From NCBI GenBank assembly GCA_016928575.1, contig JAFGKK010000009.1, positions 1-32,656 on the forward strand: a stretch of 32,656 bases of DNA, given 5' to 3'. The notes under the pieces are model-generated. The model saw only the letters and a list, made by a program, of their open reading frames with translations. It ran no database searches and was not told where the DNA came from. Below, piece by piece: positions 17,349 through 26,199 of this stretch. Positions within the stretch are counted from its first letter, which is position 1; the number at the start of each line of letters is the position of its first letter. This DNA comes from Anaerolineales bacterium (GTDB lineage: Bacteria; Chloroflexota; Anaerolineae; Anaerolineales; RBG-16-64-43). The position numbers and the translations under genes were made by a program.

Positions 17349-17354
17349 TATACT
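17349..17354 (+). promoter_or_regulatory. Extended -10 element for the glycosyltransferase gene
   Basis: TGTTATACT gives TG, one base and TATACT. It is 95 bases before the ATG at 17449, in the divergent gap with the FtsZ-like gene. No good -35 box. Confidence 0.4.
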
Positions 17355-17448
17355 CGCCTTCGGCGGCTGCGGAGTATCATTCCACCCGACGGGCAATCCG
17401 GACAGGCGCGGAAGCCATTTCATCCTGGAGACGGAACGAGGAGAGGAT

Positions 17449-19179
17449 ATGGGTAAACGAAGCATTGGCATTGTGCTCACGGCGCTCGGCGGTTTGGCGT
17501 TTGCAGCCGCCCTAGCCGCCGGTCTGGCCGGATACCCGCGGCCGGGCTGGGGGCACTACAAAATCCTGGCCGCCCTGGCCGGCCTCGGTGCCGCCGCCGC
17601 CGGGGTGTTCCTGCTGGAACGAAGCCTCCAAAAAGCGCGCGGCGCGCAAAACGCCGGCGGACGGTATTTCGCCTACGCCTGCTTCTTCAACGCGGCCCTC
17701 TCGCTCCTCCCGCGCCTGCCGTTCCTCGACCACATCAGCTCCTGGTGGCGTTCTTCCCACACCCTCCTCTCTTCCCTCTGGTTTCAAAAGGAAGGCATCG
17801 ACCTGTTCCACTATCAAACCCCGGTGTTCGGCCCGCCCTGGCAGGTGCCGCTGGAATTTCCGCTGTATCAGGCGCTCTGCACCGTGTTTGCCAACCTCAC
17901 CGGCATCGACCTGACTCTTTCGGCCCGGCTGGTGAGCCTGATGGTCTTCTACGCCACCGCCCTTTTTCTGGTCCTGCTGTGCCAGAAATTCCTCGAAAGC
18001 AAGTCCCTGATCCTGATCATCCTGACCGTTTACCTTTGGCTGCCGTTCAACATCCGCTACAGCACGGAGATCCTTCCGGATTATTTTTCGGTATTGCTGG
18101 CGATGAGCTACCTTTACTGGATCCACGAATGGCTGGCGGCGCCCCGCAGCCTTCCGCGCTTTTCGCTCGCGGCGATCTCGGGGATCCTCGGCGCGATGGT
18201 GAAAATCACCACCATGCCGATTGTCGCGATCCCGGCGGTGCTGATGGCGTTGGACGGCCTGCGGCAATGGGGGATGGCGCCGAAGGATTTTCTCTCGCCG
18301 CGCACATTGGCCGGGATGCTGAAGAGGCACGCGGGGCCGCTTGTGCTGTTGGCCGGCATCGCGCTGCTGCCCCTGGCCGCCGAGATCCTCTGGGTGCGGC
18401 TGGAAGACGCCGTCAAACAGGCCAACCCCTACACGGTCTGGTTGACCTCGGCGAATTCCAGCGATTGGTGGTACGGGACCTGGAGCCAGAAGCTGAGCTA
18501 CACGGAGTGGACGGGCAAGTTCACCAACCTGAGGAATTATTTCCTCTTCGGGCCGGTGATCCTGTTTCCGGTCCTGGGCGTCGCCTGCCTGCGCCGCCTG
18601 CCGCCCAAAAGCCGTTGCGTGTTCGGTTCGGCGCTGGCGGGCACCCTGCTGACGGTCTTCATCTTCTTTAATTTATATTTTCACGAGTACTACTACATCG
18701 CGGTAGCCGCGTTCCTCAGCATCCTGATCGGATTCGGGATCTACGCGTTGTACCGGTTCCTGCTGGAGCGGCATGTCTGGGGACACGTGTTTTCCGCCAT
18801 CCTCTTCGCCTTCATCCTGCTGGCGGGCCATGAAAAGTACGCGTTTATCCTCAACACGGTGAGTCAGGAAGTGGATTACACCGACGACACGTTTATCGCA
18901 GTTGCGGCGAAGGTGGCGGAGATCACGCCTGAGGACGAATACATCATCCTGCTCCAGGACGATTGGTATCCGGAAATGTTCCTGTTTTCCGGGCGCAAGG
19001 GCCTGACGATCATCCCCGAGGTGGAGGGCGTTTTCACCTGCGAATCGGTGACGCGCCATCCGTACACGACGGTGGTGACGGTGAACCGGCCGGCGAGCAC
19101 GGCCGAGGATCTCGGGATTCTGAGATGCTTCGGAACCGTCGAGAGGATCGCGCCGGGGCTGTACAAGGTGAAGCCGTAG
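17449..19179 (+). CDS. GT-C type membrane glycosyltransferase (family 39-like)
   Basis: The 576-residue protein has two N-terminal hydrophobic helices, then about ten more membrane segments up to residue 470, and a soluble C-terminal tail of about 110 residues. The loop after the first helices reads FQKEGIDLFHYQTPVFGPPW and continues to a Pro/Glu/Phe motif (LEFPLYQAL), as in PMT_2/ArnT-like glycosyltransferases that use polyprenyl-phosphate sugars, where an acidic residue in this loop is catalytic. The family acts on the outer face of the cytoplasmic membrane, transferring sugars to lipids or proteins. The ATG at 17449 has GAGGAGAGG close upstream; an open frame extends much further 5' but overlaps the FtsZ-like gene on the other strand. 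Donor and acceptor unknown. Confidence 0.82.
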   Translation: MGKRSIGIVLTALGGLAFAAALAAGLAGYPRPGWGHYKILAALAGLGAAAAGVFLLERSLQKARGAQNAGGRYFAYACFFNAALSLLPRLPFLDHISSWWRSSHTLLSSLWFQKEGIDLFHYQTPVFGPPWQVPLEFPLYQALCTVFANLTGIDLTLSARLVSLMVFYATALFLVLLCQKFLESKSLILIILTVYLWLPFNIRYSTEILPDYFSVLLAMSYLYWIHEWLAAPRSLPRFSLAAISGILGAMVKITTMPIVAIPAVLMALDGLRQWGMAPKDFLSPRTLAGMLKRHAGPLVLLAGIALLPLAAEILWVRLEDAVKQANPYTVWLTSANSSDWWYGTWSQKLSYTEWTGKFTNLRNYFLFGPVILFPVLGVACLRRLPPKSRCVFGSALAGTLLTVFIFFNLYFHEYYYIAVAAFLSILIGFGIYALYRFLLERHVWGHVFSAILFAFILLAGHEKYAFILNTVSQEVDYTDDTFIAVAAKVAEITPEDEYIILLQDDWYPEMFLFSGRKGLTIIPEVEGVFTCESVTRHPYTTVVTVNRPASTAEDLGILRCFGTVERIAPGLYKVKP

Positions 19180-19296
19180 GGGGTGCCATCCCGTCCCATC
19201 GTCCAGGTCCCGAGCGCGGCGAGGAAAAATCGGCCTTCGAATGGGAAAATGAACGTCATACCCGCTTAGCAGGGCACTGTAACTAGCTATTGACAG

Positions 19297-19440
19297 TGTC
19301 ATTGCGAGCCTGTCCTCGTTCAGCGGGGGCGACCGGAGGGGGCGAAGCAATCTCCTCCTTCTGAAAAACAAGGAGATTGCTTCGTCGCTTCGCTCCCCCG
19401 GCTTCGCCGCGGCGAAGACGGGGCGAGGCTCGCAAAGACA
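19297..19440. repeat. Dispersed palindromic repeat, second copy
   Basis: The left end TGTCATTGCGAG (19297-19308) faces the right end CTCGCAAAGACA (19429-19440, one or two changes). Inside are GAAGCAATCTCC and GGAGATTGCTTCGTCG. It is the same family as 13097-13275 and can fold into a long hairpin. Confidence 0.8.
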
Positions 19441-19638
19441 GCCCCCGCCTTTTTCAGTACCCCGCTAGGCATCATGGGCGTGTGTTCTTGTAAAATCCTG
19501 GATTCCTGCAAAGAACATGCGGGGAATGACGACCGATCCGGTGCATTGAACCGCGTTTTTTTCTCCTCTTTAGGGGAAGAAAAATCCTTGTCTCAAGAAA
19601 GAAATCGGGGAAAAATGGTTTCCATCGCCTAGCCGCCC

Positions 19639-19676
19639 TTAAGGCCGAGTCGGTCTTAAGACCGACTCGGCCTTAA
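19639..19676. repeat. Perfect 38-bp palindrome
   Basis: The left half is TTAAGGCCGAGTCGGTCTT and the right half is its exact reverse complement with no loop. CCCCGACTCGGG follows directly, repeating the core. It lies between the 3' ends of convergent genes, where it could end transcription from both sides, although no T-run follows. Confidence 0.9.
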
Positions 19677-19792
19677 CCCCGACTCGGGCTCTAGCGCCCC
19701 GAATACCGCCCCGCATGAGTTGGGAAAAATTAAATCGGGCGATTATCCTCGACGATGGTCCTTGGTCCGTCGTCCGCGGTCCATCGTCGGAT

Positions 19793-21715
19793 TCATCCCC
19801 GCCGGAACGCCGCCAGACTCTCCAAATACGCGTCCGGCAGGCCGATGTCGAAGCGCGTGCCGTCCATGATCAGGCCGTAAAACCCGTCCTCGCGGCGCAG
19901 CCGGTCCAGCGCCGAGGTGAGCTGGAACTCGCCCCGTTCGCGGACGTTGTTGCGGATGTGGTCCTCGAGGATCTCGAAGATTCCCGGCTTGACGATGTAG
20001 AGGCCGAAGACGGTGAGGTATTCGCCTTCGGGCATTCCCGGCGCGCGCAGGTTGGTGCGGGCGTAATCGACGGTCGGCTTTTCGGCGAACTCGCTGATGT
20101 TGAGCACCCGGTCGTCCTCGATCCACACGCCGCCGACGGTGCCGTAATTAGCGATCCGCTCCTCGGGCGTGCTGCGCAGGCCGAGGATGTTGGTCCCGTA
20201 GCGCTGGTAGGCCTCGATCAGCTGGGTGGCGCAGGTTTTTTCGCCGGCGGAGCGGTAGAGGTGGTCGCTGAGCATCAGCAGGAAGGGCTCGCCGCCGACG
20301 GCCTCGCGGGCGCAGTGGATCGCATGCCCGAAGCCCTCCTGGTTCTTCTGGACCACGAAGGTGACCCGCTTGCCGATGTCGAGGATCCGGCCGGAGTACT
20401 CCTGGAAGTGCCGCGGCAGTTTGTTGAAGTTCTCGACCGAGACCGGGTCGTTGAAAAAGGCTCGGAAATCGTCAAGGTCGTCGGGCTGGACGATGACGAT
20501 GATCTCCTCGATCCCGGCGTCGAGCGCCTCCTGGACGGCGTAGAGGATGGCGGGCTTGGCGATCCCGTCCCGGTCGACGACCGGAAAGAGCTCCTTCTTG
20601 GTGGCCTTCGAGGCGGGAAACAGGCGGGTGCCGAATCCGGCGGCGGGCAGAACCGCCCGGCGGATGGGCTGGGTGGGACGGATCGTCAGCGCCAGGGCCG
20701 AAAGCTTCAGGTCCCGCTCGAGAATCCGGATCACGGCCTGCTGGTCCGCCGGGCTGCGGGCGACGAACTGCGCGGTGCCGTCGCCTTGCGAACCGACGCC
20801 CTTGCCCCCCCAGACGTGCGGTTGGAGTCTGGGGTGGGAGAGGGTATTGTGCAGAACGGGGGCGGTGAGCTCCTCGGGGCAGGCGGGCGCGGCGTATTGG
20901 TCGAACAGCGCCTGGGCTTCGGTCATCAGCGTGCCCAGCCGCTCGGCGTCGCCCTCGTGGAGCGCCTTTGCCGCCTCGTGGACGATGCGCTTGTTGAGCG
21001 GTCCGAGCAGTTCGTGCACGCCGCGCTCGACCTCGTTCTCGGCGATCGGGTAGGAGCGGTTCAGGCGGTTGAGAATCTCCATGGTATCTTTTTTGGATTG
21101 CAGGTCGACGACGACGAAGTACAGCTCCTTCTCCACCGTCAGGGTCTCGGTGTCCATCCGGTCGCCGTCGAAGGTCATCAGCACGGGGTGGTTGCCGAAG
21201 GCGCAGCCCTGGTCCATCCGGCCGCAGCGGGAGGGGGTGGTGATCTCGCCCATGTAGGCGAGTTCCATTTCGCCGCGCACGGTGAGCTTGAGGTCGTAGA
21301 CCCGGTTGAAGGCCCGCGCCGCCAGGACGCTGACCGCCGCGCTGGAGGAGAGCCCCTTGCGGATGGGCAGGTCGGTCTGGTAGTTGTGGAGCGTCAGCCC
21401 GCGAACGTGGTGGTTGGTGAGAACCTGGTAGGCCACGCCGGCGATGTAGCTCCAGAATCCGCCCTTCTCGGCCTCTTCCAGCAGGGCCTTGGGGTGCATC
21501 GGAATCTCCTGCGGGCCGTGCAGTTTTCCATCGCGGGTGGTGGAGGAGAGGACAAGCGAGGTGGGGTGCGGCTCGACTTCGGCGTAGATCCCCTGATCGG
21601 TGCCGCAGATCAGCGTGTAGCCCTTTTCGATGTCGGCGTTGATCCGGCGGTAGCCGCCGGCCCAATCCGAATGTTCGCCGAACAGGCAGATGCGTCCCGG
21701 TACGAAGAGCTTCAT
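19793..21715 (-). CDS. Bifunctional GHMP sugar kinase / GalU-like UTP-sugar-1-phosphate uridylyltransferase
   Basis: This 640-residue fusion has two domains. Residues 1-345 form a galactokinase-like GHMP kinase: PGRICLFGEHSDWAGGY (sugar-binding and Arg8), PIRKGLSSSAAVSV (117-130, ATP loop), CGRMDQG (Asp168 aligns with the galactokinase catalytic Asp) and GGKGVGSQGDGTAQF (third motif, 303-317). Residues about 352-640 form a nucleotidyltransferase like GalU: LPAAGFGTRLFPASKATKKE, PVVDRDGIAKP, QEGFGHAIHCA (459-469) and LSDHLY (482-487, metal Asp). Together they would turn a free sugar plus ATP and UTP into a UDP-sugar. Known kinase-pyrophosphorylase fusions (Fkp/FKGP for fucose) have the opposite domain order and other subfamilies. 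It is preceded by AGGAAAGAGG as SD. The sugar (galactose, arabinose, glucuronate) cannot be read from sequence. Confidence 0.85.
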   Translation of the reverse strand: MKLFVPGRICLFGEHSDWAGGYRRINADIEKGYTLICGTDQGIYAEVEPHPTSLVLSSTTRDGKLHGPQEIPMHPKALLEEAEKGGFWSYIAGVAYQVLTNHHVRGLTLHNYQTDLPIRKGLSSSAAVSVLAARAFNRVYDLKLTVRGEMELAYMGEITTPSRCGRMDQGCAFGNHPVLMTFDGDRMDTETLTVEKELYFVVVDLQSKKDTMEILNRLNRSYPIAENEVERGVHELLGPLNKRIVHEAAKALHEGDAERLGTLMTEAQALFDQYAAPACPEELTAPVLHNTLSHPRLQPHVWGGKGVGSQGDGTAQFVARSPADQQAVIRILERDLKLSALALTIRPTQPIRRAVLPAAGFGTRLFPASKATKKELFPVVDRDGIAKPAILYAVQEALDAGIEEIIVIVQPDDLDDFRAFFNDPVSVENFNKLPRHFQEYSGRILDIGKRVTFVVQKNQEGFGHAIHCAREAVGGEPFLLMLSDHLYRSAGEKTCATQLIEAYQRYGTNILGLRSTPEERIANYGTVGGVWIEDDRVLNISEFAEKPTVDYARTNLRAPGMPEGEYLTVFGLYIVKPGIFEILEDHIRNNVRERGEFQLTSALDRLRREDGFYGLIMDGTRFDIGLPDAYLESLAAFRRG

Positions 21716-21780
21716 GGAACCTCTTTCCTGAGAGGATGGGATTGCGGATGGGGGCGGGCCGCTGCGGCCCCCGGCGGCGA

Positions 21781-21786
21781 ATTATA
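21781..21786 (-). promoter_or_regulatory. Consensus -10 box for the kinase-uridylyltransferase gene
   Basis: On the minus strand this reads TATAAT, 66 bases upstream of the start codon. The leader between them is very GC-rich and can fold. No clear -35 box. Confidence 0.4.
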
Positions 21787-21826
21787 AATCACACTCCCCG
21801 CCCGGGCCGCGGCTCCGCGCGGGTGA

Positions 21827-23878
<2,052 letters not shown>

Positions 23879-23907
<29 letters not shown>

Positions 23908-24202
23908 CGCCGGCTTCTGGGCGGGCCTGTGGCGCGAGGCTCTGCTGGCGACGACCCTCGGATGGGAGCTGGCGATCCCGATCTTCGGCGGCGTGCTGAT
24001 CGGATACGGACTCGACCGCTGGCTGGGGGAAGGGCACACGTTCACGATCGGCCTGCTGCTGGCGGGGGTGTTCGTCAGCTATTATAACCTTTGGCGGTTC
24101 ATCAAGCGCTTGGACCGCAAATCGAATCCGGAGGAAAACCAGCCGGAGGAAGAGGGGGAGGCGCAAGCTTGGAACGGGGAAGAGGGAAACAAGGAGGGAT
24201 GA
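23879..24202 (+). CDS. atpQ: N-ATPase accessory membrane protein AtpQ (AtpI-like)
   Basis: The 107-residue protein has two membrane helices (about 24-45 and 53-72) with GWELAIPIFGGVLIGYGLDRW between and around them, as in AtpI/AtpQ proteins, then a charged Glu-rich tail. AtpI-like proteins assist c-ring assembly or Mg2+ uptake in relatives. It overlaps atpC by 29 bases if it starts at 23879, or by 17 from the ATG at 23891, and overlaps atpR by four. Confidence 0.8.
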
Positions 24203-24468
24203 TGGTTTTGTACATCCTGTGGTTCGGGCTGGGGGCTGTCTGCGGCGGAGCGGGGGTCTGGAGCATGCGCCGGACCGTCATGGCGGCGGATCCCGCCGGC
24301 GGATCCGCCGCGGGGCGGATCGCCCTGGGAATTTATCTGCGGATGGGATTGGCGGCGGCGCTGCTGCTGGGCGCGGTGCAAACCGGTCCGGGTTGCGCCG
24401 TGGCGGCGGCCGCGGGGCATTGGCTCGCCGGTCGGCTGTCGCTCGCACTCGGCCTTCGGAGGCGGTGA
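24199..24468 (+). CDS. atpR: N-ATPase accessory membrane protein AtpR
   Basis: This 89-residue protein has three hydrophobic segments. An Arg lies inside the second (GIYLRMGLAAALLLG), a feature reported for AtpR, where it is thought to face the c-ring carboxylates during assembly. AtpR occurs only in N-type operons, so its presence between atpQ and atpB is diagnostic. Two ATGs are adjacent (24199 and 24202), after AAGGAGGG. The stop overlaps the atpB start (TGATG). Confidence 0.8.
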   Translation: MMVLYILWFGLGAVCGGAGVWSMRRTVMAADPAGGSAAGRIALGIYLRMGLAAALLLGAVQTGPGCAVAAAAGHWLAGRLSLALGLRRR

Positions 24469-25127
24469 TGGAAGACGTGCTTCCCAAAGTCGTCTTCACG
24501 GTTTTCGGCCTGCCCGTCCGGGATACGGTGGTGGCGACGTGGGCGATGATCCTGCTGGTGCTGCTGGCCGCGGCGTTCATCAACCGCCGCAAGCCGACCG
24601 CGCTGGAGATGCTGGTGGATTTTCTCGCCGACCTGATCAGCGGGATCCTCGGGCGCCCGGCCGCGCCCTATCTGCCCCTGCTCGGCTCACTGGCGATCTT
24701 CATCGCGGTGGCCAACGTGATCGGCTTCATCCCGTTCCTGCTCTCCCCCACCCGCGACATCAACACGCCGTTGGCGCTGGCGCTGGTGGTGTTCCTCTCC
24801 GTGCACTTTTTCGGCATCCGTTCGAAGGGGCTGGTGCGGTACCTGAAGGACATGGCCTCGCCGATCTACCTGCTGCCGCTGGAGATCATCGGCCAGTTGA
24901 GCCGCACGCTCTCGCTCACCCTGCGGCTGTTCGGCAACATCTTCAGCGCGGAATTGATCCTGGTGATCGTCATCGCGCTGGCGCCGCTGTTTGTCCCGCT
25001 GCCGCTGGCCGGATTGGGGATCTTCACCGGCCTGCTGCAGGCCTATATTTTCACCGCGCTGGCGGCGGTCTACATCGGCGCCGGGGTGGAAGCCGTCGCC
25101 GAAGGAAAACGAAAGGAAAAAGGATAA
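24468..25127 (+). CDS. atpB: Alternate F1Fo ATPase subunit a
   Basis: The 219-residue Fo subunit forms the ion half-channels. Five or six membrane helices are visible. The essential stator Arg is R153 in the SLTLRLFGNIFSAEL motif, matching E. coli Arg210. It is shorter than the housekeeping a subunit (about 270), as usual for N-type enzymes. The ATG overlaps the stop of atpR. It is followed four bases later by the c-subunit gene. Confidence 0.93.
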   Translation: MEDVLPKVVFTVFGLPVRDTVVATWAMILLVLLAAAFINRRKPTALEMLVDFLADLISGILGRPAAPYLPLLGSLAIFIAVANVIGFIPFLLSPTRDINTPLALALVVFLSVHFFGIRSKGLVRYLKDMASPIYLLPLEIIGQLSRTLSLTLRLFGNIFSAELILVIVIALAPLFVPLPLAGLGIFTGLLQAYIFTALAAVYIGAGVEAVAEGKRKEKG

Positions 25128-25131
25128 CCTC

Positions 25132-25404
25132 ATGGCAGAAATGGATCCGAACACCCTGGTACTCGTCGTCACCATCATCATCGCCGGAGCGGGGATCGTC
25201 CTCGGAACGGCCATTCCGGCCCTGGCGGAGGGGCGCGCCGTGGAGAAGGCCCTCGACAACATGGCCCGCCAGCCGTCCATCTCGCGAGACATCCGCACCA
25301 CCCTGCTGATCTCCATGGCGCTTTTGGAATCCACGGCGATCTACGTCCTGCTGGTCATGCTGATCCTGATCTTCGCCAATCCGCTGGTCGATCGGCTGTT
25401 GTAA
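25132..25404 (+). CDS. atpE: Alternate F1Fo ATPase subunit c
   Basis: The 90-residue rotor subunit has two helices (about 8-33 and 55-82) joined by the loop ARQPSI, which contains the family RQP. The ion-binding carboxylate is E66 in LLESTAIYVLLV; E, S, T and Y match the Na+ ligand pattern of the Ilyobacter c subunit (E65, S66, T67, Y70). E33 in the first helix replaces the Gln32 ligand, giving two carboxylates per site, a pattern described for N-ATPases. Both Na+ and H+ transport have been discussed for such rings. An in-frame extension upstream has no basis; the ATG at 25132 has GGAAAAAGGA before it. Confidence 0.93.
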   Translation: MAEMDPNTLVLVVTIIIAGAGIVLGTAIPALAEGRAVEKALDNMARQPSISRDIRTTLLISMALLESTAIYVLLVMLILIFANPLVDRLL

Positions 25405-25416
25405 AGGAGACGCGGC

Positions 25417-26199
25417 ATGCTGGATCTGGACCTGACCACCATCGTGCTGGAGATCCTGAACTTCCTGGCGCTCACCGTCGGGTTGTATTACCTGCTCTTC
25501 CGGCCGGTGATGCGGCGGGTGGAGGCCCGGGCGCAGGAGAAGGCCCGCGTGGAACGCGAGATGAAGCGCGCCCTGCAGGAGGCGGAAGAGCACAAGGCGG
25601 AGCTGGAACGCCGGCTGGGGCGGGTGGACGAAGAGGTGGACCGGCTGATGGACGAAGCCCGCGAGCGGATCGAACGCGAGCGCAGCCAGATGCTGGAGGA
25701 GATCCGGGCCGAGGCCGAGCAGGCCCGCGACGACGCGGAAGCCGATATCCTGCGGCATCACAAGCAGGAACTCAAGGAGTTCAACCAGTACGTGCTCGAC
25801 ACCCTGATCGCGCTCAGCGGCGAATTGATCGAAAAAGCCGCGCCGGCCGAAGTCCACGACCGGCTGGTGCAGGAAACCAACGACTACGTCTGGAAGCTCG
25901 GCAAGGAGCAGGCCCACGAAGTGGAGGCCCTGCGCCGTTCGCTGGGCGACCGCACGCCCACCGTGCACATCTCTTCGGCCCGGGCGCTCTCCCCCGACCA
26001 GCAGCGGATGCTGGCCAAGACCTTCAGCGCCTTGACGGACCGCAACGTCAACTTCGAAATCGAAACCGATTCCAAGCTCTACGGCGGGGTCCGGGTGCGG
26101 GTGGGCGACATGCTGTTCGACAATTCCATCGCCGCCCAACTGGAACGGATCCGCTCCGAAACCCAAAGCGGCCTGCAAGCGATGACGCCCGATGACTGA
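25417..26199 (+). CDS. atpF: Alternate F1Fo ATPase subunit b with delta-like C-terminal domain
   Basis: The 260-residue stator protein begins with one membrane helix (about 9-30), followed by a long, strongly charged coiled coil to about residue 125. The last 90 residues (about 170-250) resemble the C-terminal part of delta/OSCP: VHISSARALSPDQQ, then KLYGGVRVRVGDMLFDNS and QLERI. Since no atpH gene exists in the operon, this part should attach the stator to the top of alpha. SD AAAGGAG lies 7 bases or so upstream. It overlaps atpA by eight bases. Confidence 0.88.
   Translation: MLDLDLTTIVLEILNFLALTVGLYYLLFRPVMRRVEARAQEKARVEREMKRALQEAEEHKAELERRLGRVDEEVDRLMDEARERIERERSQMLEEIRAEAEQARDDAEADILRHHKQELKEFNQYVLDTLIALSGELIEKAAPAEVHDRLVQETNDYVWKLGKEQAHEVEALRRSLGDRTPTVHISSARALSPDQQRMLAKTFSALTDRNVNFEIETDSKLYGGVRVRVGDMLFDNSIAAQLERIRSETQSGLQAMTPDD

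Larger units (their letters stand above)
19180..19792. other. 613-bp gap between convergent genes, filled with repeats
   Basis: It holds the dispersed palindrome at 19297-19440, a fragment with GGATTCCTGCAAAG and GGGGAATGACGA ends near 19490-19530 that resembles the repeat at 29175, the 38-bp palindrome at 19639-19676, and GGTCC/CATCGTC repeats at 19754-19790 similar to the reverse complement of 9030-9075. I see no gene. Confidence 0.7.

Noticed and set aside
16777-17448. N-terminal extension of the glycosyltransferase by 224 codons
   Set aside because: It overlaps the FtsZ-like gene on the other strand and its promoter region; the ATG at 17449 has a good SD and a proper membrane start.
19715-21787. 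A 690-codon open frame on the plus strand
   Set aside because: It mirrors the kinase-uridylyltransferase gene, which carries clear family motifs on the minus strand.
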